Shown here: positions 15,624-25,141 of the stretch, piece after piece
Position numbering within the stretch: the first letter of the stretch is position 1
Layout of the letters: each line of letters opens with the position of its first letter
Position numbers and translations under genes: made by a program
Notes under the pieces: model-generated
The model's database searches: none
The model's input: the letters and a program-made list of their open reading frames with translations, nothing else
What the model was told of the DNA's origin: nothing
Origin: a virus
Virus record (IMG/VR): IMGVR_UViG_3300045781_000018
Location: 1 to 36,362 of that record
Strand: one strand, 5' to 3'
DNA: 36,362 nucleotides

Positions 15624-17060
15624 TTATGCGATGTCGGTGGTGGTGAGGATCGTTCCGGAACCGCTTGTGATCGGGGACGCGGTCGCCGTTCCAAGCGGCA
15701 CCCAGGTGCTGCCGTCGTTCGAGCCGGAAACGCCGAAACTGCCGGGGCACTCGTTGGTCACGCCGACGGAGAACCGCAGCCGCTGCGGGACAAAGCCTGA
15801 AGCGAACTGCCAAACAATTGTGTGGCTATCTCCACTGGCTGAGTAGGAGTTCCCCAGCACACCGTTGACATAGGTCGTTGTGTAAATCGTGCTGGCGCTG
15901 TCGAGCGCGGCGCAATCGGCGATGTTGATCGCGCCGGCAACCGTGCCGCTCATCGCCACCTTGAGATAGCTGTAAGTCGTTCCCGACACATAGCCGCCGC
16001 CAGACGTGCTGCCAAAGGCCCAGCCGCTGCCTTCGACGTATTCAAGAGGGTAGTTTCCCCCGGATGTCGGAAGGGTCAACCCGAGCGCCGCGACGATCTC
16101 GGAGGAGGTGAGGCCTGCGCCGCTGCCCGGCATCCACTTGCCTTCAGACGCCGAATAGACCAGCACCTGACCGTCAGTCGGCGGCGTGGCCCCGTTGACG
16201 TCGTTGAGCAGGCTGTAATTGGCCGTGGTCGTCGCCCCGGTGATGGCGACGGTCTGCGTCTCGCCCGCGGACCATGAGGCGAATGTCACCGTGCCGATGA
16301 TGGTGAAGGTGGTGCCGTCGTTCGACCCCTCGACCGTCAGGCCGAGCGGGGTCTGAGGGACGTTGCCGCCGGTTGGGAGCGCCTGCATGAGGATCTGCAC
16401 CGGAGCGACAGCACCGGAGAAGCTGAAATCGAACCAGCAGGGGCTGCCGGAGGTGTCGTTGGAGCCCCAGCCAGCCGTCGCGCTTGTCGGAAGCGAGGCC
16501 ACATAGGTTTCCCACGCGCTGACCGACGCCGGGGTCAGCGCCATGCCCTCTTGATTGTAAAGCTCGCAGAGGGCGAATGAATAGGCACCGCCGCCGCCGT
16601 TCGAGGTGAACGCCAGGCGGATGGTGGTGAAGCCGGTGATGGCCGGAGCCATCAGGTACAGGCCCGCGGGCTCCCACTTTCCGGAAATGCCGTTGACGAT
16701 GAGCGCCTGGTTCGCCGTCGGCGAGCTGGCCGCGGCCACGTCGCTGAGCTGGTGCAGCGCGGTCACGAGGTCTTCCGCCGCCACGGTGATGAACACCTGG
16801 GCGCTGCCGGAGAGCGCGATCGCCGCGTTGGCGTTGGTCGACTTCAGCACGGTGCGCGTCAAGGTCGTGCCAGACGCGGTGTAGACGCCGTAGCCGATCT
16901 CGGAGTTGGCCCCGTCCTGGATCGCGTAGGTGACGGTGTCGCCGTCGCTCGCCCCCGCCCCGGCGAAGGAGAGGAAGCCGGAGGCCGCAGCGCCCAACGT
17001 GATCGTGCCAGTGCCTGTCGTGGAGGTGGTCATCCTGGCCAGATTATAGTGTGTGCTCAC
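15624..17060 (-). CDS. tail-fibre/spike-like protein with F5/8-type modules (478 aa, GTG start)
   Basis: Residues 15-92 (GTGTITLGAAASGFLSFAGA, DGDTVTYAIQDG, TASGTTLTRTVLKSTN, AQVFIT) form a common N-terminal virion-anchoring domain of phage fibres. Two copies of a short fibre repeat follow (LSDVAAASSPTANQALIV...KWEPA at 106-132 and LNDVNGATPPTDGQVLVY...KWMPG at 286-312). Two discoidin-like segments carry SNDGTTFTIIGT (246-257) and SNDGSTWVPLG (near the end), usual in F5/8 type C carbohydrate-binding folds. The likely role is host-surface recognition. The start is GTG at 17060 with GGAG 6 nt upstream. Confidence 0.7.
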   Translation of the reverse strand: MSTHYNLARMTTSTTGTGTITLGAAASGFLSFAGAGASDGDTVTYAIQDGANSEIGYGVYTASGTTLTRTVLKSTNANAAIALSGSAQVFITVAAEDLVTALHQLSDVAAASSPTANQALIVNGISGKWEPAGLYLMAPAITGFTTIRLAFTSNGGGGAYSFALCELYNQEGMALTPASVSAWETYVASLPTSATAGWGSNDTSGSPCWFDFSFSGAVAPVQILMQALPTGGNVPQTPLGLTVEGSNDGTTFTIIGTVTFASWSAGETQTVAITGATTTANYSLLNDVNGATPPTDGQVLVYSASEGKWMPGSGAGLTSSEIVAALGLTLPTSGGNYPLEYVEGSGWAFGSTSGGGYVSGTTYSYLKVAMSGTVAGAINIADCAALDSASTIYTTTYVNGVLGNSYSASGDSHTIVWQFASGFVPQRLRFSVGVTNECPGSFGVSGSNDGSTWVPLGTATASPITSGSGTILTTTDIA

Positions 17061-17082
17061 TGCGGTCTCCGTTCAGAGAGAG

Positions 17083-17105
17083 AAAACCTAACGATTACAT
17101 TAGGT
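17083..17105 (-). terminator. weak hairpin plus T-tract overlapping the stop of the preceding gene
   Basis: The arms ACCTAA/TTAGGT (6 bp, 8-nt loop) include the TAA stop of the 143-residue gene. On the minus strand they are followed by TTTTCTCTCTC. The stem is short, so this is at most a leaky terminator before the fibre gene. Confidence 0.25.
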
Positions 17106-17531
17106 AACAGTAAACACGCCATTCACCGCGTCGAAGGCGATCTGGAACTGCTCGCCGATGGCGAGGGTGACCGAGGAGCCGTAATCGTACCAGCCGATCA
17201 AGGGCTTGAGCGGGGTGGTCGGGGTGGCGTTGTAGAGCACGGCGTAGCGGAACGGGCCGATGGTGCCGCCGGACGCCGTCCAGGTCGCCGGGTTGCCGAG
17301 CAGGAGCTTGTCGACGCCGGCCGTCTGCACGTCCGAGGTCTGCACGGCCTGGTTGCCGCCGGCCGTATAGCCGTTGCCGGCCGTGATTTCGGCGATGTTC
17401 GACCAGATCGTGTTGGTCGCGACCGGCGCGGTGTTGGTCAGGCCGACCATCAAGGTGTTGGTGGCCAGGTTGTGCACGCCCTGGCTGAGATCCTGCACGA
17501 ACTGGTTGAACTTGTTGAATGTCGACGACAT
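17100..17531 (-). CDS. small phage virion protein (VGLTNTAP family, 143 aa)
   Basis: The N-terminus (FNKFNQFVQDLSQGVHNLAT) is an amphipathic helix, followed by the block NTLMVGLTNTAPVATNTIWS and EITAGNGYTAGG. This is a very common signature among small tailed-phage proteins of unassigned function. The rest is beta (GPFRYAVLYNATPTTPLKP; GWYDYGSSVTLAIGEQFQI). An AGGAGC ribosome site stands 7 nt before the ATG. It lies right after the giant internal protein and before the fibre gene. I regard it as a virion surface or tail component without enzymatic function. Confidence 0.6.
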   Translation of the reverse strand: MSSTFNKFNQFVQDLSQGVHNLATNTLMVGLTNTAPVATNTIWSNIAEITAGNGYTAGGNQAVQTSDVQTAGVDKLLLGNPATWTASGGTIGPFRYAVLYNATPTTPLKPLIGWYDYGSSVTLAIGEQFQIAFDAVNGVFTVT

Positions 17532-17606
17532 GGCCGATGCTCCTGAGTTGTGGTGTTAGAGAGCATCCGCCCCCTGCGCCATACGATTACACCATATTGT
17601 TGATCG

Positions 17607-20600
17607 TTAGTAGCCCAGCCTGCTGCGAATTTTCTGCTCGTTCATTCCGAAGCCTACAGGCATGCCTGTCGCGCGAGCCACTGCACCCTCGTTCTGCTGC
17701 TGCTGGATCATCTGCGGAAGTCGCTGCAGGAAGCCCTGCATCGGGTTGTCCTGCTGGAACGCCTGCGCTGCGCCAGTGGCGCTCTGCATCTCGTCCCGAT
17801 CGCCATGCGCGTGCGCCAGGAGCATGCGCTGCTTGATGTATTGCTCACGCTCGGAGCGGGCCTCCTTCAGCTCGGTGGCGGACCGAGCCTTCTCGGTGTA
17901 TTCGGCCTTGTCCTCCGGCTCGAGCCCGACCGCGCGCATCATGATGTCGGCGGTCGAGGCGTCCATCGGCAGCTTGACGCCGTCCTTGTTCTCGTAGCCG
18001 TGCTGGCTCATGCGGTAGGCCTCCAGCGGTCCCTTGATCGCCGCCGGGGCCATCTTCGCGCCGGCCACCGAGAGCGGAACGCCGTGCGCCCAGTCGCGCA
18101 TGCCCTCAATGATCGACAGCCCGCCTGCCAGCGGCGAGCCGGCCATGCCCTTGAGCCAGTCTGGGACGCTCTCCTCCAGCTTGCGCCGGTCGGTCAGAGG
18201 CTTGATGTATTTGTCGAGCAGGCTGCCGTCGCCGAGATCCGACAGGTCGAGGCCGGCGGCGCGCGGAGCGCCCTTGGCGATCACTTCGCCAGCTTCCTTG
18301 CCGAAAGTGTTGGCGAGGAAGTTGCGGTAGGAACTCTCAACGTCGTAGTCGTCCTTGCCTGTTAGGGCGTTGCCGAGGTTCGAGGCGGCCCCGGCGATGG
18401 ACGCGGCGAAGGGCAGGCCCATCGAGCCCGAGATCACCGTCGCCGCGGCGAGATGGCCGGCGAGGAACCGACGGCTCTCGGCCATCTCCTCCGCGCTCGC
18501 GCCATGCGCGCCCATGGCCGCCGCCGCCTCGCGATAAAGCTTCTCGACCATGCGGGTCTGGAAGCCGGTGAAGGACAGCATCAAGGGAGACGCCTTGCCA
18601 AACAGTCCATTCTTGCCGGTCTGGCGCGAGGTGTTCCAGGAGCCCCAGTCCATCATCGACTGGTTGATGACGTGGTCGACATACTGGTCGCGAGGCGCGA
18701 CATTGCCGTCCTTGATCGGCGTCTTGGCCTCGTGCAGATCGCGCGCCGACAGCGCCGCCACGACGCGCGAAAAAGTCTCGGCGTAAACGGCGGTCGCGTT
18801 GGCGCGCTGCATGGTCTTGGTGAAGGCGTTGACCTCGCCGCCGCGCGCCGCCGAGCCCATCTCGCGCACGAAGCCGCCGAGATCGAGGCCGCCGCGGTTG
18901 ACCACGCCCATGATGAATTTGGCGTCCTTGTCGGCGACGCCTGCATCCGCCAGCATCTTGGGGGTGATGATGGCGTCCCAGCGGTGCTGTCCTGTGGCCA
19001 TCGCCTTCATGATCTTGAAGGCCAGCGGCGTGGCGCGGCCGATGGCTTGCGCCGAGGCGACGAAGCCGTGCTTCTTGCCTAGCTCTGGCAGCAGCAGCAT
19101 CGGGATCTGCGACAGCTGCTCGATCATGTAGGCCGGCGACGCTCCGAGGAAGAACACATGGTTGGCGGCGCGCGCCTTGTCGGCGAAGTCGGTGTCGACG
19201 TTCCAGCTGCGCTCGGTCTCGCGGCGGGCCAGCTCGGTCAGAACCTGGTGCGCGGCGAGCGCCTGGTCCGGCGTGCCGGACTTGTTGAGGTTGTCGACGT
19301 CGTTGCGCATCGCCGCCATCGACTTGGAGATTTTGTCGGCGGCGGTGACGTTCGACAGGGCGTTGGCGGCGATCTGCGCACGATGGTCAAAGTTGCGCAG
19401 CATGTCCTTGTTGTAACCCTGGATGTTCTCGCGACGCTGATTGACCTTGGTGACCGAGTTGTCGGACAGCATGTCCATATACTGATCGTGCAGCTCCTGG
19501 ACATAGGTCTCCTTGGCCTTGGCCAGCGCGGCCTTGACCTCCTTGGGGGCGTCATCGGCCGGCGTGAAGGCGTCGGAGTTCTTGGCGTTCTCGGCGAGGC
19601 GCTGCAGATAGCCCGGCGCAATCTTCGACAGGATGTTCGGCTGGCCAGGAACGCCCTTGGCGACCTCCTTGGTTTTGTCCAGCTCGCCGGCCGCCTGCGC
19701 GTCGCTCATGATCTTGTGCAGCGCCGCCATCTGATCGGCGGTCTTCACGCGCATGAACACCGTGGACTTGGTGCCGATCCGGTTGAGCGCAATGTCGCCG
19801 AAGCCAGCCGCCTCCAGGCGCTTTTGCAGCTTGTCGATCTGCCCTGGATCGACCTCGCCATTAACGAGGTTGAGGTGCCCGGAGACGAAGAACTTGCCGT
19901 AGCGGCCCTGGTGGAAGTAGGGGCCTTGGTTAAGCTGCTTGACCCGGGTGTTCATGTCGCCGGTCAGCTCGGCGAGCGCGTCGATCTTCTTGCCGAGCGC
20001 CGCTTTTTCCGCGGGCTTCGCGTCGGCAAGCTGCGCCGTCAGGCCGTCGGCGTAGGTCTTGGCTGCGTCGAGCTGCTTGTTGAGGTGATCCTCCCAGAAC
20101 TTCGCCGTCGCCTCAGGGCTCTCGTGCAGGCCCGTCATGTCGTGCTGCCAGACGTCGCCGGGGTGCTGGGCGAAGACCTGGTCCTTGATGTCTGGGTAGG
20201 TCGTCGTGACGAAGCTGTGCACGACGTTGGCCATTTTCGCCATCTCGTCGCCGCGGTTCGAGGCCTTGAGCTTTTCATAGGCGTCCGCGCCGCCGAACTG
20301 CTTGACCTTGTTGTATTCGATGTTGGCCTCGCGCACCATCTGCTTGAGCTGCACGGCGTTTTTGAGGCCGTGCAGCCAGGGGTGCTGCTCCCAGACTTTT
20401 GGCGGGTCGATGTTGAAGCGGGTGTAGCCCATGGTGTTCTGCAGAGGCTCCTCCAGCTTCGGCTGGGCCTTGATCGCCTGCGCCGCGGCGTCGCGTCCGA
20501 TCTTGTGCGTCTGGTTGTAGCGGGCGCTCTGCACCTCGCGATCGTGGCGGGCCAGCACGAAATCCTTCAGCGACGGCATGAGCTTGCCCCACATATCCGC

Positions 20601-23600
20601 GATGTGGGTGACCGTGTTGAAGCCGAGCACGGTGCCGCGCGCGCCGAATTTCATGTTGAGCTTGCCCAGGCCCTCGTCACGCAGCCAGGTCTTGCTGGCC
20701 GCCAGGAGGTCGTCCATGTTCGAGACCTTGCCGCGGATCTCGGCGTGCTGGTCCTGGATCGAGCCGGTGCGCGGCTCATCCATCAATGTGTGGCCGGCGG
20801 CCACGACCTCGTCGAGCACCGAGCGCGTGCGCTCCGGCATCCCGAGCATCTTGGCGATCACGTCCTTGAACGCCTGCCACATTGATTTCTTAGGCTGGTT
20901 CGGCGACGGAATGTCGTCGAGCATCTTCTGGAAGCCCTTGTTGCTGAAGGCTTCCGCGACAAACTCGTGCAGGTCGGTCATGCCGTATGGCAGCGCCTTC
21001 GCCCGCTCAAGCACTTTCATTTTGTCGGTCGACATGACGCGATCGAAGATCGCCTGCATGCGCTGCGCCGCCGGGCCGCCCTTGCTGATTGCCTCATGTG
21101 TCGCCGCGTGGATGATTTCGTGCAGCATGTTGGCCTGCAGGTTACTACGGTCACCAATGTGCACGGTGTTGGTGTTCTCATCATAAGCCGCGGACAGGTC
21201 TTCGGCCTTGTGCCCGAGGTTGGTCTTGGCGTCTTCAGGGATGCCGAACTCGATCTTCGGATCGACGCCGAGACGTTGCAGCCGGACCGCCAGCTGGCGG
21301 ACAAATTCGCTGTCGCCGTTCTGCCGCAGATGCTCCAGCACGTCCTTGCCGGTGCCGCCGGCCTGGACGATATGCTCCAGGTTGACGTCGGACTGGGTGC
21401 GCGCATAGGGGTTGGAGATCTTGGCCTTCAGCGGATTGCGCGCCGCCATCAGCCGCGCCTTCACCTCGTCGATCGACAGCACTTTCGGAGCCGCCTTGTC
21501 GATGGCTCCCGCCGCCTTGGCCGCCGCGGCGTTGGCCGGCGTGTCGGTCGCCGCCGCGCGCTGGCGCATCTGTTCCTGCTTGGACTGGGCGCGCGCCGCC
21601 TGATCGGCCGCGATGCGGTCTTCCATGGCCTGCCGCTCCAGCTGCAGCTGGCTGAGCCCTTGCTTGGTGTCCTCGACGTCCTTGACGCGCCCGCCGGTCA
21701 GCGCCGACGTCGCCTGGGCGTCGGCGAGCTTGGTCTCCTGCTTGACCTGCGCCGCCGGTTTCTGCCTGGCCTGGATCTTCTTGATGGTCTGCGCCGTCGC
21801 TCCGTCTGGCGGCAGGTTCGGCATCGGGTTGGCGTCGCCGGCCGCCGCGCGTCCGCCGTCATTCGGGTCGAGCGCCGCCGGAGCGCCCTGGGTGGATTTT
21901 TCCGCGGCGCGCACGTCGGCGCTGTCGGGCAGCAGGCCATCGCGCTCGCGGGGCTTCCACACGCGGTCGTCAAACTGGTGCAGGTTGTCGACGTCCGCCG
22001 TCTCCGGCATGTGCCCGACATCGCGCTGCTCGCGGTCGAACTTGTCCAGAAATCCCTGCGGGATCGGCTGGCCCTTGCGCAGCCGGGTGCGTTCGCTCTC
22101 GGTCCAGCGGTTGAGCAGGTTCTTGCCGTCGATCAGCGCCTGCGGATCTTTCGACGCCATGCGGTCGCGGATGTCCTTGGCGGCGTCGGCGAATTTCGGG
22201 TCGTCCGAATGTTCGGCCAGCGCGTCCATGTTATGCCACAAGCCATGCTGGGCCTCGTCAATGGAGGGCGGCACCTCGCGGTTATAGGATTTATCTGGCA
22301 AGGCCTCGGCCTGCGCGTGCAGATCGGCCATCGGCTTGACGCGCGCCGCCTCGTCGTCGAAGGGCTTGGCGGCGGCCTCGGCGGCGTCCATCACGTCCTT
22401 GGCCTTGGCGCGCTGACGCTCCTGCAGCACCGAAGCCTGCTTCTGCGTGGCCTCGTTCAGCATGTTGCGCTTGTTGAGAACCTGGATGTTCTCGTCGTAT
22501 TTCGCCTTGGCGTCGGCTTTGATCTTGTCGGCCTGCGCCTGGGCGTCGGCGCGGATGTCTGACGCAGATTTCGCGGCGGCGGCGACGCGCTCAGCCGGGC
22601 TCTTGCTCTCGCCGGCCGGCGTGTCCTTGGTGATGGTGTCGTCAAGCACGCCGAAATGCTCGGCCAGCTTCTTGAAGCCGGCGGGCGGCGTCTTTCCGGC
22701 CTCGTCGTAAGTCTCAAGCTTCGCCTGCAGCTCCTTGACCGCCTCCGGGCGGCTCGCCGCGGTGAGGTCGTCGATGAACGGATGGGAGCCCTTGGGCAGC
22801 TCTCCGTAAAGCTCGCCCTTGAGCGCCATGATCTGCGGGGCGCGCGCGCCGGCCTCCTCATCCGTCCACATATAGCGCTGCTTCGGGCTGGGGATCTCAG
22901 GCTCGGCTTCGGGAGCAACCGGCTGCACGCCCTTGAAGGGCTCGTGCTGGAAGACAGCGCTTTGATCGGCGGCCGGCGCGGCGAGGTCGAGCCCCATCTG
23001 ACTGGCAGGGCGCGCAAATCCCTGCCCATCTCGCCCGTCCCCCATGAAACTTCCGGTTGGCTCCTCCTTGATCGGCAGCGGCGGCGCTTCGCCGGCTGGC
23101 GGCATGTTGATGGCGTCGACCGGAGGCGGCAGCTGGTTCTGCGCCATCTCGGCCGCGCGCTGGCGGACCTCGCCGACCGCGTCCGGGTTGCCTGGGCCGC
23201 CGAGCAGCGGCTTGCCGGCGTCGACAGGGCCGTTCTGATCCGCGCCGAAGCGCGAAGTGATCTGCAAGGTGTTGGAAGCAGGCAGCTGGGCCGGGCCTGG
23301 CTCTGGTGTGGTTGCTGGAACGGTCGCGGCGGCGGTCAGATCCTCGGTCGAGGCGTTGGGGTCGAGTTTCTTGCCGGAAATGCCGTGGATCGCGCCGCCG
23401 ATGACGCCGCCGGAGATGCCGCCCTGCAGAGCCGAGGTGACGATGTTCTGCGCCCGCTGCGCCGCCGACATATTCGGGTCCATCGTGTCGGTGAGCGCCG
23501 TGTCGACGCCGCTCTGCACGCCGCCCACCAGGGCGTTGCTGGCCGCGCCCTTGAGAACGCGAGCGCCCAAAGACCCTTCCAGGCCTTTTTTCATGACGCT

Positions 23601-24200
23601 TTCGAGCCGACCAGGCATCCAGGAGCCGATCGCCGCCTCTGGAAGCCCCAATCCGACCGCTTTGGCCGCATCTTGTTGGGACAGCTGGCCATTATTGGCC
23701 TGTTGCGCCGCCTGGACGTTGCCGCCGATGGCTCCGGGCAGCTGAACCAAACCGCCGCCAAGCGCCGCGCCGACTTTTTGGCCCAATTCGCCGTAGCCAG
23801 CCCGCTCCGCGAGCTGTCCTCCGACGCCAAAGCCCTTCATCGTCATGCCTAGGCCCGGAAGCGACTTCAAGACATTGTAGCCGATGCCGGCCGGGCTCGA
23901 ATAGTCGCCGGAATACTCAGGAATATCAGATTGCTGCGCCGCAGCGTCCTGCGCCGCCGCTTGCGCCGCCGCCCATCCTGATAGGCCCTTCATGCCTAGC
24001 GCCGAACCAATGCCCTGCACGCCGCGCGCGCTCAGCCCAGCGAACTCGCGCGCGCCAGTGGCGATCGCGGCGATGGGTGCCCAGGACTTCTGCGGCGGCG
24101 GGTTGCCGGCGTTGATCGCCGCAATTCCAGCCGCGGCATCGCCTTGCGGCAGCACCATTTGGGGCAGGTTCTGGACTGCGGGCAGGAACGGATCGGCCAT
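17607..24200 (-). CDS. giant internal virion / large polyvalent protein with zincin-type metallopeptidase motif (2197 aa)
   Basis: This is the largest gene of the window. Residues ~60-280 are Gly/Ala-rich with hydrophobic helices (GIGYNVLKSLPGLGMTMKGF; VGAALGGGLVQLPGAIGG), as in proteins ejected with DNA. Residues ~500-900 are charged coiled coil (AAKSASDIRADAQAQADKIK). A metallopeptidase motif HEIIH lies at 1027-1031 (Glu1028 the presumed base), preceded by NTVHIGDRSNLQANML; LHEFVAEAF at 1077-1085 could supply a third zinc ligand. Near 1862-1891, SPLMLSFTGFQTRMVEKLY resembles the PLxRFG-type segment of large polyvalent proteins. By family knowledge such proteins are packaged in the capsid and enter the cell with the DNA; protease action on host proteins is an inference. 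Confidence 0.75.
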   Translation of the reverse strand: MADPFLPAVQNLPQMVLPQGDAAAGIAAINAGNPPPQKSWAPIAAIATGAREFAGLSARGVQGIGSALGMKGLSGWAAAQAAAQDAAAQQSDIPEYSGDYSSPAGIGYNVLKSLPGLGMTMKGFGVGGQLAERAGYGELGQKVGAALGGGLVQLPGAIGGNVQAAQQANNGQLSQQDAAKAVGLGLPEAAIGSWMPGRLESVMKKGLEGSLGARVLKGAASNALVGGVQSGVDTALTDTMDPNMSAAQRAQNIVTSALQGGISGGVIGGAIHGISGKKLDPNASTEDLTAAATVPATTPEPGPAQLPASNTLQITSRFGADQNGPVDAGKPLLGGPGNPDAVGEVRQRAAEMAQNQLPPPVDAINMPPAGEAPPLPIKEEPTGSFMGDGRDGQGFARPASQMGLDLAAPAADQSAVFQHEPFKGVQPVAPEAEPEIPSPKQRYMWTDEEAGARAPQIMALKGELYGELPKGSHPFIDDLTAASRPEAVKELQAKLETYDEAGKTPPAGFKKLAEHFGVLDDTITKDTPAGESKSPAERVAAAAKSASDIRADAQAQADKIKADAKAKYDENIQVLNKRNMLNEATQKQASVLQERQRAKAKDVMDAAEAAAKPFDDEAARVKPMADLHAQAEALPDKSYNREVPPSIDEAQHGLWHNMDALAEHSDDPKFADAAKDIRDRMASKDPQALIDGKNLLNRWTESERTRLRKGQPIPQGFLDKFDREQRDVGHMPETADVDNLHQFDDRVWKPRERDGLLPDSADVRAAEKSTQGAPAALDPNDGGRAAAGDANPMPNLPPDGATAQTIKKIQARQKPAAQVKQETKLADAQATSALTGGRVKDVEDTKQGLSQLQLERQAMEDRIAADQAARAQSKQEQMRQRAAATDTPANAAAAKAAGAIDKAAPKVLSIDEVKARLMAARNPLKAKISNPYARTQSDVNLEHIVQAGGTGKDVLEHLRQNGDSEFVRQLAVRLQRLGVDPKIEFGIPEDAKTNLGHKAEDLSAAYDENTNTVHIGDRSNLQANMLHEIIHAATHEAISKGGPAAQRMQAIFDRVMSTDKMKVLERAKALPYGMTDLHEFVAEAFSNKGFQKMLDDIPSPNQPKKSMWQAFKDVIAKMLGMPERTRSVLDEVVAAGHTLMDEPRTGSIQDQHAEIRGKVSNMDDLLAASKTWLRDEGLGKLNMKFGARGTVLGFNTVTHIADMWGKLMPSLKDFVLARHDREVQSARYNQTHKIGRDAAAQAIKAQPKLEEPLQNTMGYTRFNIDPPKVWEQHPWLHGLKNAVQLKQMVREANIEYNKVKQFGGADAYEKLKASNRGDEMAKMANVVHSFVTTTYPDIKDQVFAQHPGDVWQHDMTGLHESPEATAKFWEDHLNKQLDAAKTYADGLTAQLADAKPAEKAALGKKIDALAELTGDMNTRVKQLNQGPYFHQGRYGKFFVSGHLNLVNGEVDPGQIDKLQKRLEAAGFGDIALNRIGTKSTVFMRVKTADQMAALHKIMSDAQAAGELDKTKEVAKGVPGQPNILSKIAPGYLQRLAENAKNSDAFTPADDAPKEVKAALAKAKETYVQELHDQYMDMLSDNSVTKVNQRRENIQGYNKDMLRNFDHRAQIAANALSNVTAADKISKSMAAMRNDVDNLNKSGTPDQALAAHQVLTELARRETERSWNVDTDFADKARAANHVFFLGASPAYMIEQLSQIPMLLLPELGKKHGFVASAQAIGRATPLAFKIMKAMATGQHRWDAIITPKMLADAGVADKDAKFIMGVVNRGGLDLGGFVREMGSAARGGEVNAFTKTMQRANATAVYAETFSRVVAALSARDLHEAKTPIKDGNVAPRDQYVDHVINQSMMDWGSWNTSRQTGKNGLFGKASPLMLSFTGFQTRMVEKLYREAAAAMGAHGASAEEMAESRRFLAGHLAAATVISGSMGLPFAASIAGAASNLGNALTGKDDYDVESSYRNFLANTFGKEAGEVIAKGAPRAAGLDLSDLGDGSLLDKYIKPLTDRRKLEESVPDWLKGMAGSPLAGGLSIIEGMRDWAHGVPLSVAGAKMAPAAIKGPLEAYRMSQHGYENKDGVKLPMDASTADIMMRAVGLEPEDKAEYTEKARSATELKEARSEREQYIKQRMLLAHAHGDRDEMQSATGAAQAFQQDNPMQGFLQRLPQMIQQQQNEGAVARATGMPVGFGMNEQKIRSRLGY

Positions 24201-24209
24201 GTTCAGTCC

Positions 24210-25139
24210 TTAACGGATCGTAGGATTATAAGACATCATCGGGAGCTTGGCGGCGTCGAGGACCGACTGGCGATACCAGGCGTCCGCGCTCACACGATTT
24301 CCCTTTTCGTCGACCGCGTATTTGCCGGCCTTCTCCGCGGCGAGACGGTTGGCGTATTCTTGCGCCAGGCTCAGATGCACGCTGTTCATCATCTGATCGG
24401 TCGGGCTCATGTTGGTCGCCGGGATCGCGCCGAGCAGCGCCATGGCGTCGCGGTGCGACATGCCCGCCAGCGCGCCTGCGAGCTGGTCCGGCCCCATCGC
24501 CAGATGGGCGTCGGTGTGGGCCTTGGAGCCGGCCGGCGGCGGTGCAGCGGGTGCTGGAGCGGGCGCTTGGGTTGGTTTGGCTGGAGCCGCCGTAGGCGCT
24601 GCGGGGCCAGGGCTCAGGCCGAAGCCCTGCATGATGCCGTGGCCGGCTTCGGTCATCGGGCCGTTATACAGGGCGCTGAGAGCGTGTCCGGCCGCATGAT
24701 AGGGGGTCATCACAGCGTCGTTGATCGCTCCGCCAACGGTGCCTGCGATGCCGCCCTGGCCGTAGAGCTGCTGGCTGCGCGCGCTATCTGCGGCGAGCTG
24801 CTGCAGGCCTGGGCTGTTCTGATAGGTCTGCGGCGAGATGGCGTCGCCGATCGCGCCGCCGGCCAGCTTGCCCGTGCCATAAGCTCCAGCCAGCAAACCT
24901 GCTGGGCCTGCCAGGCGCGCGGCCTGCATGGCGATCGGCAAGGCGGCTTCAGGAGCCAGGGCCGCAGCGGCCGGAGCCGCCACTTCAGGGACCGCCGCAG
25001 CCGCGGCGTCAGCGCCAGCCACTCCGGCTTTAAGCTTGCCGCCCAGCATGCCGAGGCCTTTGAGCGCCGCCGCGCCGCCGGCCATCCAAGGCAATGTCGA
25101 ACCCCAGCCTGCGGGTTGTGTGTTCGGATCGTCAGCCAT
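24210..25139 (-). CDS. Ala/Pro-rich internal virion protein (309 aa)
   Basis: The ATG at 25139 is preferred (AAGG 9 nt upstream), although an in-frame TTG two codons earlier overlaps the previous stop. The N-terminal half has hydrophobic Gly/Ala helices (WMAGGAAALKGLGMLGG; LAGPAGLLAGAYGTGKLAGG), similar in composition to the N-terminus of the adjacent giant protein. A Pro/Ala linker (about 180-205) is followed by a helical C-terminal domain (MGPDQLAGALAGMSHRDAMA; LAQEYANRLAAEKAGKYAVD). The context, between the neck adaptor and the giant protein, suggests a second ejected or core protein. No catalytic motif is seen. Confidence 0.6.
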   Translation of the reverse strand: MADDPNTQPAGWGSTLPWMAGGAAALKGLGMLGGKLKAGVAGADAAAAAVPEVAAPAAAALAPEAALPIAMQAARLAGPAGLLAGAYGTGKLAGGAIGDAISPQTYQNSPGLQQLAADSARSQQLYGQGGIAGTVGGAINDAVMTPYHAAGHALSALYNGPMTEAGHGIMQGFGLSPGPAAPTAAPAKPTQAPAPAPAAPPPAGSKAHTDAHLAMGPDQLAGALAGMSHRDAMALLGAIPATNMSPTDQMMNSVHLSLAQEYANRLAAEKAGKYAVDEKGNRVSADAWYRQSVLDAAKLPMMSYNPTIR

Positions 25140-25141
25140 CG

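Noticed and set aside
19158-20885. 575-codon plus-strand frame antisense to the giant internal protein
   Set aside because: Shadow frame in a GC-rich gene whose minus-strand frame is well supported by domains and start signals.
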